Source: a virus. From it: DNA of 57,845 nucleotides. Positions 35,974 through 42,725 of the stretch are shown in pieces. The notes beneath the pieces were generated by a model. It was given only the letters and a program-made list of their open reading frames with translations, made no database searches and was not told the origin of the DNA. Location of the stretch: positions 1-57,845 of IMG/VR virus record IMGVR_UViG_3300026518_000668. One strand, written 5' to 3'. Both the position numbers and the translations under genes were made by a program. Every line of letters starts with the position of its first letter. The first letter of the stretch is position 1.

Positions 35974-36261
35974 TCAGTCACCGGTACGGTGGCCGCCAAC
36001 CCCATCACGCGGATGGTCCTGATAATCACGCTCCGGCCCCAACACATGCCCGCGGCGGATCAATGCCTGCTCCAGCAGGTCAGTACGCTGCAACGCAACA
36101 CTCAGCAGGCGCCCAACCTGCTGCGCGGTAGCCGGCTGGTCTCCATCAAGCCAGCCAATTCCATCGCAACGGGTGCAATCCAGGTCAAAGAAAACGCCCC
36201 GCGTCGTACCCTGCCCCACGCACACCTCGCACGGCTGCAGGAATCCATTGCCTTGCGTCAT
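35974..36261 (-). CDS. small zinc-ribbon protein, DnaJ-type cysteine motif
   Basis: A 95-residue protein with two CxxCxGxG-like knuckles (CEVCVGQG and CTRCDGIG, 14 residues apart), the DnaJ-type zinc ribbon. The rest is charged and helical. It lies in the early-left operon and shares a base with the upstream 64-residue gene. Such small zinc ribbons in phage early regions sometimes act in transcription control; the role here is unknown. Confidence 0.6.
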   Translation of the reverse strand: MTQGNGFLQPCEVCVGQGTTRGVFFDLDCTRCDGIGWLDGDQPATAQQVGRLLSVALQRTDLLEQALIRRGHVLGPERDYQDHPRDGVGGHRTGD

Positions 36262-36455
36262 CAGCCCTGCTCCCGGTGCTTTGTTACGCAGGTGTCCAAT
36301 TCGCCAGCGTCAGGACTCACAAACATCGCCCCATTGTCCGGGCTGGTCACAATGAACGACTCACCACCAGCCATAGACGAAACCTCCTTGCGGTAGCCAT
36401 CCGGTGTCATCCAGGCAACAGGCTGCCAATCCACTTGCTCAGTCAAAATACTCAT
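36261..36455 (-). CDS. small hypothetical protein
   Basis: A 64-residue protein (LTEQVDWQPVAWMTPDGYR) of the small beta type common in Pseudomonas phage early operons. It overlaps the DUF1064 nuclease gene by 17 bases upstream and abuts the zinc-ribbon gene downstream, so it is translationally embedded in the operon. No known family was recognised; a few conserved aromatic residues suggest a folded domain. Confidence 0.55.
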   Translation of the reverse strand: MSILTEQVDWQPVAWMTPDGYRKEVSSMAGGESFIVTSPDNGAMFVSPDAGELDTCVTKHREQG

Positions 36456-36882
36456 ACTCCCAGCCGCCCTTCGACTTCTTCACCGCGATGAACCGAAACG
36501 GGTACTGATCTGCGGCAACCTTGATCTTCACCCGGGCGTCGTCGGTCCAAACGCCTTTCACTTCATGTATCTCCAGCAGCCCGTCAGCGCGCATCACGTT
36601 GTAATCCGCCGTGTAAAACGTCTTGTCTGCCAGGCGCAACTTGATGCCCTCAAACCGGTACCAAAGAATCTCCCCTGCCGTCAGCAGCAGCTGCAGGTGA
36701 TGCCCATACGCGGTTTCGGTCTTGTTTTTCTGACCCTGTTTGAGCCGCCCCAAGGCCTGCATTCGGCTCTTGGCATTCGCTGCCGGCCGGCGTCCTGGCG
36801 ACCGCGCACCGCCACCTTTCACCGTCGTTCTGCGCAAAACTTCATCCTCTACCTGTAGAAATGCAGCTTTCGGCTGTATCAC
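36439..36882 (-). CDS. DUF1064 phage nuclease-like protein
   Basis: A 147-residue protein with the DUF1064 pattern: NKTETAYGHHLQLLL, WYRFEGIKLRLADKTFYTADYNV, EIHEVKGVWTDDARVKIKVAA and a C-terminal FRFIAVKK. The FYTADYNV-xxx-EIHEVKG block carries the D-x(n)-E-x-K type nuclease residues. It is probably a structure-specific nuclease of recombination or late packaging. Its 5' end overlaps the internal integrase by 41 bases. A TTG start slightly downstream, with GAGGA ahead, is also possible. Confidence 0.78.
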   Translation of the reverse strand: MIQPKAAFLQVEDEVLRRTTVKGGGARSPGRRPAANAKSRMQALGRLKQGQKNKTETAYGHHLQLLLTAGEILWYRFEGIKLRLADKTFYTADYNVMRADGLLEIHEVKGVWTDDARVKIKVAADQYPFRFIAVKKSKGGWEYEYFD

Positions 36883-37852
36883 CCGCCACTACTGGGCTAG
36901 CCGGGTTTTGCAGAAATGCAGGAACAGCTACTTTTGCACCATGTGCGTCAGCAAATCCCAGTTCATCCAGCCGCGCATGCCACCGCTCCAACGCCTCCCG
37001 GCGCCGTGCCAGATCATCCCGGGTCAGGTAGGTTTCCACGGTCACCCCAAGTGAATGGTTCAGCAAGCGCTCGGCTACCGCATGGTCAATGCCAATGTCC
37101 GATAGGCTGTCGCGCATCAGCTTGCGCAGGTCGTGGCTCGTCCACGCCCGGTTGCTGATCCCACGCAGCAGCGCATGCCCGCTTGATGGCGACATAGGCC
37201 CACCACCACGCACCGCAAACATCCAGGTAGCTTTGCGCGCGCTCGGCAGCGCCTCCCGGTACCGCTGCAGCAGGGCCAGGGCCTGCGGAGTCACAGGTAG
37301 CAGGTGCTCACGCTTGCTCTTCGTGTTGCTCGCCGGTATCACCCACATACGCTGGTCCAGCGATACATGCCCCCACTCCGCCAGCAGCGTCTCGGTTATC
37401 CGCGTGCCATGGGCCAGCATCATCAGCGGCAGCATCGCTTTGGGAGGGTCATCGGTGAACGCCCGCACCAGCAGCTCCACCAGGTGCGGCAGGTCAATGC
37501 GTGACAGCTGGGCCGGCTTCGGCGGCAGCTTGCCCTTGTAGAAATCACGGAAGGTCGTACCAGCCAGCGGGTTACCATCAATACGCCCCTGCCGCTCAGC
37601 CATTCGAAATGCCTGGCCAAGCCCCTGCAGCGCCTTCTGGATGGTCCTTGGCTTCAGCACCTCATGCAGCGGAAACACCAGCTGATCATCCATCAGCACC
37701 CGGGTTACCTTGCCGATACGCACCTTCCCAATCGCCGGGATAACGTGCTTGCGCATCAGGCTGCGCATGCTGCGTTGGTACGACGCAGACTTGGTCCTGT
37801 CCGCCTCGATCCGCGAAAGCCACCAGGTGACCACATCCCCAACAGTGCGCAT
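36842..37852 (-). CDS. second tyrosine recombinase, inside the replication module
   Basis: A 336-residue tyrosine recombinase with the full catalytic set visible: Arg I in THGTRITETLL, HxxR in HDLRKLMRD, a second His in LLNHSLG and the nucleophile Tyr in ETYLTRDD. ATG 37852 follows GAGG 7 bases away. It sits between the P-like replication gene and the DUF1064 nuclease, far from the xis/int unit at the other end. In lambdoid phages this slot often holds Holliday-junction resolvases, so a role in replication-intermediate resolution is plausible. The window thus encodes two intact tyrosine recombinases. Confidence 0.82.
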   Translation of the reverse strand: MRTVGDVVTWWLSRIEADRTKSASYQRSMRSLMRKHVIPAIGKVRIGKVTRVLMDDQLVFPLHEVLKPRTIQKALQGLGQAFRMAERQGRIDGNPLAGTTFRDFYKGKLPPKPAQLSRIDLPHLVELLVRAFTDDPPKAMLPLMMLAHGTRITETLLAEWGHVSLDQRMWVIPASNTKSKREHLLPVTPQALALLQRYREALPSARKATWMFAVRGGGPMSPSSGHALLRGISNRAWTSHDLRKLMRDSLSDIGIDHAVAERLLNHSLGVTVETYLTRDDLARRREALERWHARLDELGFADAHGAKVAVPAFLQNPASPVVAGDTAESCISTGRG

Positions 37853-37862
37853 AAGCCTCGCC

Positions 37863-38006
37863 TCAGCCAACGTAAACCTCCAGTAACCTGTGCCCGCCAA
37901 ATCGGTCGACGCAGCCAGCAATGACCTGCTCCAGCGTCGCGCCCGCCATGTAGATCGCCGTACCGCCAGAGCCATCCACCAAGCGGAACCTGAAGCGCTT
38001 GCTCAC
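37863..38006 (-). CDS. very small phage protein between P and the recombinase
   Basis: A 47-codon reading frame starting at GTG 38006 right next to the P gene stop, and ending 10 bases before the recombinase ATG. The product begins MSKRFRFRLVDGSGG and ends with RFGGHRLLEVYV, a pattern seen in small phage proteins of about 50 residues. GAG/GGTG purines lie close upstream. It is packed into the operon with almost no spacing, supporting translation. An alternative GTG start lies 15 bases earlier. Confidence 0.5.
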   Translation of the reverse strand: MSKRFRFRLVDGSGGTAIYMAGATLEQVIAGCVDRFGGHRLLEVYVG

Positions 38007-38007
38007 C

Positions 38008-38694
38008 TCACGCGCCACCGGCCAGAGTCGCCCTCAACGCACAAATCGCTTGGCGACCCTTCTCCGGATCCGCCAGTTTCGGCAGCGCCTTCTGGTCAGG
38101 CGGGGGCGCATCTGCCAGCACCACACCGTTCAGCAGCTGCTTCTGCACGTCGCGGTAGGCCTTCTCAAACCGCTCCCGCGACACATCCCCAGGCAGGCGC
38201 AGCAGCTTGTCCCGGCCGCACGCCAGCGCAGCGTGATAGATCGCCTTGTGGCTCCAAACCGCAGATCCGATGAACGCCGGGTGGGAGTTGCGCACAGCCT
38301 CCTGAAACGCAAGCCCCACGCCGGGCAATCCAAGCTCCTGCGGATCAGGCCAGCACCACTCCATGAACTCCCCCATCGCCGGCAAAAACGCAGCGGCGCG
38401 GCCGGTCCTGGCGCGGCAAACCTGCTTGCCCCGCTCAATCTGCTCAACACGCGTGATGCCGGCCTCCATGAACGCCTTGGTCCAGTTGCGCTTGGCGGTC
38501 TTCATCGCAGCAGCATCACCCCAGTCCCTGCGCCAGGCTGAGCAAATCGCCTGCAGGTCCGCAAACAGGTCGTTGACCACCTCGATGGTGCCATCGTCCA
38601 GCTTTGCCGGTTTCTGCGCGTCAGGGGCCGCAAGCGGGCCTTGCGGCCTGATCGTAGACACAGCTCCGCGCAGCAATTCGTCAGTCGGTTTCAT
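38008..38694 (-). CDS. replication protein P-like (helicase loader)
   Basis: A 228-residue protein with the lambda P-family layout: DGTIEVVNDLFADLQAICSAW, NWTKAFMEAGITR, MGEFMEWCWPDPQELGLP and HPAFIGSAVWSHKAIYHAAL are family-typical blocks. ATG 38694 (MKPTDELLRG) is chosen over a longer frame that overlaps the O-like gene. It would load the host DnaB helicase onto the origin bound by the O-like protein upstream. It lies directly downstream of that gene. Confidence 0.85.
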   Translation of the reverse strand: MKPTDELLRGAVSTIRPQGPLAAPDAQKPAKLDDGTIEVVNDLFADLQAICSAWRRDWGDAAAMKTAKRNWTKAFMEAGITRVEQIERGKQVCRARTGRAAAFLPAMGEFMEWCWPDPQELGLPGVGLAFQEAVRNSHPAFIGSAVWSHKAIYHAALACGRDKLLRLPGDVSRERFEKAYRDVQKQLLNGVVLADAPPPDQKALPKLADPEKGRQAICALRATLAGGA

Positions 38695-38698
38695 GCTG

Positions 38699-39430
38699 TC
38701 ACCCCTCTTCCGCCCAGGACTTGTCGTGCACATCGGGGTCGCCGGCACTGCCCGCAGCAGGCCCCCGCCCGCCTCGCTTGGCGTGTTGCTGATCTCGGCG
38801 CACCCAGGCAACCAGCAGGCCCACAAACTGGGCCGGCGTTTTCATTTCGCCCTTGGCGTGGTGGTAAATCACGAACGGAGACAGGGCCTCGTCGGTGAAC
38901 AGGTCCGGGCTCATGCCGGCACGGCCCGCGTAAGCGGCAAGGAGGTCTGGCGGGGGTTTCCACTCCAGCGGCATCGAGAACGGCGCCCCTATAGAGAGAG
39001 ATATATCTATCTCTTCTCTAGGTAACGCGGTTTCTGCTGCGTCGCTAACGCTGGGCGCGTTACCTTTTGCGTTAGCTTTACCGTTAGTGGTTTTGTGATT
39101 TGCTACGCGCCGCGCCGTTAAAGCTCTATTTTTCGCGGACTTACCGTTGTGTCGGATAAAGTTGGGCAGCGATATCAAATCACCGTCATCATCCATCCAA
39201 CCAACGGCAACCATGTGCTCGCAGAAGCGCTCAACGCCAACCAGCCGATTAAGCAATTTTTTGGTAACGCTCGGAGCGTTACCATTTTTCGTCTGCTGAT
39301 CGAACCAACCCCACACGCGCAGCAGCTTGCCCAGCACCGCGTCAATGTCGATGTCAGCCAGATCCGCAATCTGGCACACCTCAGGCTTGTCCAGGGTAGC
39401 AAGCTCAAACTTAATCCAGTCACCCGCCAT
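38699..39430 (-). CDS. replication initiation protein, O/DnaT-like
   Basis: A 243-residue protein (MAGDWIKFELATLDKPEV) with a winged-helix-like N-terminal half, a low-complexity linker that encodes GNAPSV twice, and a C-terminal WKPPPDLLAAYAGRAGM region. The linker DNA carries repeated GGTAACGC/GCGTTACC sites. This mirrors lambda, where the origin iterons lie inside O. ATG 39430 has AGGCGG upstream. It lies between cII and the P-like gene, the usual O position. Confidence 0.75.
   Translation of the reverse strand: MAGDWIKFELATLDKPEVCQIADLADIDIDAVLGKLLRVWGWFDQQTKNGNAPSVTKKLLNRLVGVERFCEHMVAVGWMDDDGDLISLPNFIRHNGKSAKNRALTARRVANHKTTNGKANAKGNAPSVSDAAETALPREEIDISLSIGAPFSMPLEWKPPPDLLAAYAGRAGMSPDLFTDEALSPFVIYHHAKGEMKTPAQFVGLLVAWVRRDQQHAKRGGRGPAAGSAGDPDVHDKSWAEEG
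39021..39283. other. putative replication origin with iteron-like repeats
   Basis: Inside the O-like gene: GGTAACGC (39021), GCTAACGC (39044), GCGTTACC (39057), GCGTTAGC (39069), then GGTAACGC/GCGTTACC (39263-39283). Two of these form 21-bp inverted pairs (39044-39064 and 39263-39283) that encode the repeated GNAPSV peptide. AT-rich runs flank the second pair. Resembles lambda ori within O. Confidence 0.5.
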
Positions 39431-39480
39431 GGCGCGCACCGCCTGGCTTACAGCCAGTCAGCCCGCTATCCCTGCGTGTA

Positions 39481-39509
39481 TTGATGAATACCCAAGTAGA
39501 AGACATAAT
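39481..39509 (+). promoter_or_regulatory. promoter of an oop-like small RNA
   Basis: TTGATG (39481-39486), 17-base spacer, CATAAT (39504-39509) on the plus strand, opposite to the cII-O operon. Transcription would start near 39516. Confidence 0.55.
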
Positions 39510-39515
39510 GAAGCC

Positions 39516-39567
39516 TCAGTATGCAGCCCCGGCAGGGTCCCCACCCTTAATGCCGGGGTTTTTTATT
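39516..39567 (+). ncRNA. oop-like small RNA between cII and O
   Basis: A predicted RNA of about 52 bases, from a good promoter to a strong terminator: CCCCGGCA (39527-39534) pairs with TGCCGGGG (39551-39558), with an inner GGGT/ACCC stem, then TTTTTTATT. Its position and direction match lambda oop RNA, which lies between cII and O and is antisense to the operon. Unlike lambda, it stops about 38 bases short of the cII coding end. Confidence 0.55.
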
Positions 39568-39604
39568 GTCTGTGCGTTACCACCTGATCAGCCGGCAGGC
39601 GCAC

Positions 39605-40042
39605 CTAGTCAGGGGTCAGCTCTCCCACGTGCAGCGACGCCTCAAGCCCATCCAGGCTGTGCCGCGCCTCTCCAAGCTCCTTGGTAATTTCGCGCCGCTC
39701 GCTGCCGCTGATATGCCCATCGCTCAGCGCATCGGCAACCGCTCGCGTCACGTCCGCAATCTCGGCGCTCATATGCACAAACGCCTGGGCCAGGCCCTGA
39801 GCGGCGGGCTTATCCTTGGCTACCAGCTCAAAGCCAAACTCAGCGGCCAGCGCGGCAAGCGGACGCATGTCTTTGCTATGCACCAGAATCTGCAGGAACT
39901 GCTCAAAGTTCAGCCGGTGGCTGTCGTCGTTAGGGTTAGCGCGATTCAGCAGGCTGGTATGGCTGGTGCCCATCTGATGGGCCAGTTGCTTCGGGCCTGC
40001 TTCCAAGACGGTTTCGTGAACCGCTCTGTGCACTTCTTCCAT
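39605..40042 (-). CDS. regulatory protein CII-like
   Basis: A 145-residue protein with the phage CII family pattern: VHETVLEAGPKQLAHQMGTSHTSLLNRANP near the N-terminus is the helix-turn-helix, followed by the HRLNFEQFLQILVHS segment. It follows cro in the early-left operon. GAGG lies about 10 bases upstream of the start. In related phages CII activates the establishment promoter of cI; such a role is expected here. It is slightly longer than lambda CII. Confidence 0.82.
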   Translation of the reverse strand: MEEVHRAVHETVLEAGPKQLAHQMGTSHTSLLNRANPNDDSHRLNFEQFLQILVHSKDMRPLAALAAEFGFELVAKDKPAAQGLAQAFVHMSAEIADVTRAVADALSDGHISGSERREITKELGEARHSLDGLEASLHVGELTPD

Positions 40043-40108
40043 CGTCGGGAAACCTCGTTGGTTTTGTCGTGGCGGCGCGGCGAAAGCCCTGCCACCATCT
40101 AATTCGTG

Positions 40109-40309
40109 TCAGGCAGCCTGAGTTTTCTTGTTCGAGGGAAATGGCCGAAGCTCTTTCGCCTCAAGCGTTCCGTCATCGTGCTCGGTAACCAAAATCGTTC
40201 GGCCCGACTTGATCGCCTTAGTGATTGCCGGGGAAGACACCCCAAGCAAACGAGCCACCTCGGATTGATTCCGATCCACCACAAGCTCGTTCAGCGTGAC
40301 TTGCTTCAT
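40109..40309 (-). CDS. Cro-like repressor
   Basis: A 66-residue Cro-type protein (MKQVTLNELVVDRNQSEVAR then LLGVSSPAITKAIKSGR as the helix-turn-helix). ATG 40309 has AGGAAGGG ahead; the frame extends ten codons without a good site. It is the first gene of the leftward operon, under a promoter TTGATA-N17-TAACAT covered by two operator dyads. It should oppose CI and favour lytic growth. Confidence 0.85.
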   Translation of the reverse strand: MKQVTLNELVVDRNQSEVARLLGVSSPAITKAIKSGRTILVTEHDDGTLEAKELRPFPSNKKTQAA

Positions 40310-40340
40310 TGGCCCTTCCTCTGAATGGTCCTCCTGCAAG

Positions 40341-40369
40341 ATGTTAATCAGCGGTTATGTTTTTATCAA
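40341..40369 (-). promoter_or_regulatory. PR-like promoter for cro
   Basis: On the minus strand TTGATA (40364-40369), 17-base spacer, TAACAT (40341-40346): near-consensus. Transcription would start near 40334 and run into cro. Operator A lies between the boxes and operator B touches the -35, so CI or Cro binding would block it. Confidence 0.75.
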
Positions 40370-40405
40370 TACCGGCGGTTTCTTCTTTTTATTAACCATT
40401 GGTTA
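40345..40405. promoter_or_regulatory. operator cluster OR: three 13-bp dyads
   Basis: Three related dyads: TAATCAGCGGTTA (centre 40351), ATACCGGCGGTTT (centre 40375) and the perfect palindrome TAACCATTGGTTA (centre 40399). Centres are exactly 24 bases apart, the classical spacing of cooperative repressor sites between cro and cI. Confidence 0.8.
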
Positions 40406-40409
40406 TAGA
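40381..40409 (+). promoter_or_regulatory. PRM-like promoter for cI, probably leaderless
   Basis: A TATAGA -10 at 40404-40409 places the start 2-9 bases before the ATG at 40418, leaving no room for a ribosome-binding site; none is visible. The -35 region (TCTTCT) is weak, as expected for a promoter that needs activation. Confidence 0.55.
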
Positions 40410-40417
40410 TTTGCCCC

Positions 40418-41167
40418 ATGACCAAGAAACGCCCACTACCGCCAGACCGAGCAGCCGAGTGCGATGCTGCGCACGAACTCTTTTTGGCCAAAAAGAAACA
40501 ACTGGGCCTTAGCCAAAGATCACTGGCCGAGGTGGCCGGGATTACACCTGCGGCAGTGAACCTCTATTTCAAGGGCGTCAACGCGCTGAACGTGCAGTTC
40601 GCCGCGGTGCTGGCGAGTGAACTGCGCTCGCCAATTGAGAGCTTCAGTCCAAGGCTTGCCAGGGAGGCAGAAATGATCAGCAAGGCAGTTAACTCAACCG
40701 GCAACGTAATAACCGCAGACTTCACCAAAAAGGCGCTGCGCGACGGTGAGCTGCACATCACGCAGTACGACCTGCGGGCCGCCATGGGCGGCGGCCAGTT
40801 ACCGGCCGACTATCTGGAAGTGCTGCGGGAGGTCACCATCCACCGCTCGTTCTTCGAGGCAGCGGGAGTCAGCTACTCAAGCGCATCCAAGTTGGCGTTG
40901 GTCACAGGGTGGGGCCAGAGCATGGAAGGCACCATCAATCATGGCGACCCGGTGTTCGTTGACTACGGCGTCACGTCGTTTGTCTCCGATGGCGTGTACC
41001 TGTTCACCTGGGACAACCTCGCCTACATCAAGCGTGTCCAGAAGATCAGCAAAACTGAGCTGAAAATCATCTCGGATAACCGCAACCATGACCCCTTCGT
41101 CGTCAATGCTGAAGACGTGACCTTTCACGCCCGGGCAATCATGGTCTGGAACGGCAAGAAGCTCTGA
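40418..41167 (+). CDS. CI-like repressor, HTH plus S24 peptidase
   Basis: A 249-residue repressor. The N-terminal helix-turn-helix is LGLSQRSLAEVAGITPAAVNLYF. The C-terminal LexA/CI-type domain has the catalytic Ser in GWGQSMEG (near residue 170) and Lys in LAYIKRV (near 207). I do not see the usual Ala-Gly cleavage pair in the linker, where AAMGGG is the nearest segment. No ribosome-binding site lies before ATG 40418, and a TATAGA -10 is so close that the mRNA is likely leaderless, as in lambda PRM. It should repress both operator clusters. Confidence 0.88.
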   Translation: MTKKRPLPPDRAAECDAAHELFLAKKKQLGLSQRSLAEVAGITPAAVNLYFKGVNALNVQFAAVLASELRSPIESFSPRLAREAEMISKAVNSTGNVITADFTKKALRDGELHITQYDLRAAMGGGQLPADYLEVLREVTIHRSFFEAAGVSYSSASKLALVTGWGQSMEGTINHGDPVFVDYGVTSFVSDGVYLFTWDNLAYIKRVQKISKTELKIISDNRNHDPFVVNAEDVTFHARAIMVWNGKKL

Positions 41168-41193
41168 CGCTGAAGCCTACAAGGAGGTAGTAG

Positions 41194-41607
41194 ATGGGCT
41201 TTTTCTCAAGTCTATTTAGGGGCACCAAAGGCTTTGCGGCTGCGACGAACGCCCTGTTAGCTGAACACATGCTGCCAACCCTTACGGAAGCCCAAGGGGA
41301 TGACATTCGCGAGCAGATCGCCTACATCCTCTCAGCGGGCGGCGGTATGCACATGGATCGCGAACAGGTCTACATCCAGTTCAACTCGCTTCCGCGCGTG
41401 ATGCAGCTCAACCTCATCGCCCTGGCTCTGAATGACCTTGGCGTAAGCCCGCCATTCAAAGGCGAGTTCTGGCATGAAGTCAGAAACCCTTTCTTGCCGA
41501 ATATTTACAACCCCAGCGACTTTGAGGCGGTGCAGAGCCGCCTGTCCCACCAGCATGGAATCCACTTTCACTTGCCCGTAGAGCCGATACACTTCATGGA
41601 TATCTGA
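41194..41607 (+). CDS. hypothetical protein co-transcribed with cI
   Basis: A 137-residue protein (FFSSLFRGTKGFAAATNALL near the start) with a hydrophobic, helical N-terminus but no clear signal peptide. CTACAAGGAGG supplies a strong ribosome-binding site. It follows cI by 26 bases and is ended by a strong terminator (41665-41690), so it is expressed in the lysogen. Its position matches lambda rexAB, genes between the immunity repressor and the second operator. Superinfection exclusion is a plausible but untested role. Confidence 0.6.
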   Translation: MGFFSSLFRGTKGFAAATNALLAEHMLPTLTEAQGDDIREQIAYILSAGGGMHMDREQVYIQFNSLPRVMQLNLIALALNDLGVSPPFKGEFWHEVRNPFLPNIYNPSDFEAVQSRLSHQHGIHFHLPVEPIHFMDI

Positions 41608-41664
41608 TGCTCAGCTACCACTCAAAAGCGAACCGCCTGCCCGGCTAATCTCGCTACACGCCCC

Positions 41665-41690
41665 AAGCCCGCCCAAGCGGGCTTTTTTTT
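41665..41690 (+). terminator. terminator after the cI operon
   Basis: AAGCCCGC / GCGGGCTT stem with a 4-base loop followed by a run of T. Ends cI and the 137-residue gene before the second operator cluster. Confidence 0.88.
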
Positions 41691-41742
41691 GCCCGCCATT
41701 CCAGCCGCCCTGCGGCTTTTCTTTGCGCCCGCAAAATTAAAT

Positions 41743-41779
41743 TAACCATCGGTATTGACTGATAAAATACCGGCGGTTA
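41743..41779. promoter_or_regulatory. operator cluster OL: two 13-bp dyads
   Basis: TAACCATCGGTAT (centre 41749) and ATACCGGCGGTTA (centre 41773), again exactly 24 bases apart and with the same consensus (TAACCR-N-YGGTTA) as the cro/cI sites. They cover the rightward promoter below. Confidence 0.78.
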
Positions 41780-41783
41780 ATGT
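41755..41783 (+). promoter_or_regulatory. PL-like promoter for the rightward early operon
   Basis: TTGACT (41755-41760), 17-base spacer, TAATGT (41778-41783). The geometry relative to its two operators is identical to that of the cro promoter: one dyad centred 6 bases before the -35, the other 18 bases after the -35 start. It should drive 42.8-57.8 kb. Confidence 0.75.
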
Positions 41784-41820
41784 TTATTCCACGCCAGCAC
41801 ACCGGCCAGGGCCAGACCCG

Positions 41821-41867
41821 CCGCTCTTTCAAAACCTGGAACCCCATGCCGGTCACTGGTAACCGGC
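41821..41867 (+). promoter_or_regulatory. nut-like site: boxA plus hairpin in the right operon leader
   Basis: CGCTCTTT at 41822-41829 matches the boxA consensus, and 18 bases later GCCGGT-N8-ACCGGC (41848-41867) forms a perfect 6-bp stem with an 8-base loop, like boxB. It lies about 30-75 bases after the predicted start, where antitermination sites sit. A terminator at 44559 inside the operon makes antitermination useful. Confidence 0.45.
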
Positions 41868-42203
41868 CTGCTCAATGTTTTGCTGACGCATCTGGAATCA
41901 GCGGACAAAGGGTTGCACTGCTAACGCTCCCTGGCGGTACTCCTCAGAACGGAGTGCATCACCGCTAACAGCAGACAGGCCGAACAGCTTGCAGTGAGGA
42001 CAAAAATCATCGCCCAAGCGCAGGTGGCGGGTAACAGCGCAAGGCAACAAGACTGTGGCGCCCGGCATGCCGACGCAGCGGTTTATATGACAACCAGAAG
42101 AAAGGCCCGCAGGTGGTAGAAGCCCAGTAGGCGACTGCGGGAAGCAACGACGAATCACTGAGCAGCCTTCTTGCGAGGGCTGCTTGGGATGAAATCGGAG
42201 TAG
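41868..42203 (+). other. leader region without a convincing gene
   Basis: Together with the promoter and nut-like site this forms a gene-free stretch of about 600 bases (41608-42203). Apart from those elements I see no reading frame with a ribosome-binding site and no strong hairpin. Confidence 0.5.
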
Positions 42204-42725
42204 TTAGTGGCGCTTTCCGAGCCCTGGGGCGCCGCCCGGCAAGAGCGTCACATCCGTATATTCAGTGTCAGATCTGGACCGGAAAGCGGCATCTAGCGCG
42301 CGTGAACGGCTCAAGCACTTCGGGCACAGGTTCGAAAGCCGCAGTATTTCCTCTGGGTTATCAAGAGGCACGCCGCAGTCATTGCAGTGCGTGACATGAG
42401 CACCAGAGCGCCCTGATGCTTGGCGCCGTTGGACTCGCTCAGTCACCAACTTCGCAGCCTGCTTTTTGCTGAGTGGCTTTGCTGAGGTAGCACTGGTCTT
42501 CGGCCTTTTGACCTTGCGCTTCTTCCCTACTCGTCTTGGCGCAACCTCGGTCGGCTCACCGGCAACCAGCGTCATTTTGACTTTCTCGCGGCTACTGTCT
42601 TTTTGGCCGCCAAGCACCCGCTTGAGCTCACCAATCAGGTTCAGTACCGCCGGGTTCACCGGCTCCTCTTCCTGCTGCATTCGAGCTTTCAACTCGCGCA
42701 AAACCTCAAGGTTCTTGGCATCCAT
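42204..42725 (-). CDS. basic zinc-finger protein on the opposite strand of the right operon leader
   Basis: A 173-residue protein. Residues 60-100 are very basic (RRVGKKRKVKRPK), and the C-terminal third carries a CNDC-x18-CPKC zinc-binding pattern. ATG 42725 has AAGGAA upstream. It is encoded against the direction of the rightward operon, between its promoter/leader and the Gp49 gene. It may bind nucleic acid. No family is recognised. It could be a lysogen-expressed cargo or regulator. Confidence 0.6.
   Translation of the reverse strand: MDAKNLEVLRELKARMQQEEEPVNPAVLNLIGELKRVLGGQKDSSREKVKMTLVAGEPTEVAPRRVGKKRKVKRPKTSATSAKPLSKKQAAKLVTERVQRRQASGRSGAHVTHCNDCGVPLDNPEEILRLSNLCPKCLSRSRALDAAFRSRSDTEYTDVTLLPGGAPGLGKRH

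Noticed and set aside
41780-41968. 62-codon plus-strand frame at the start of the right operon
   Set aside because: Its ATG lies inside the predicted -10 element, so it could not be translated from that promoter.
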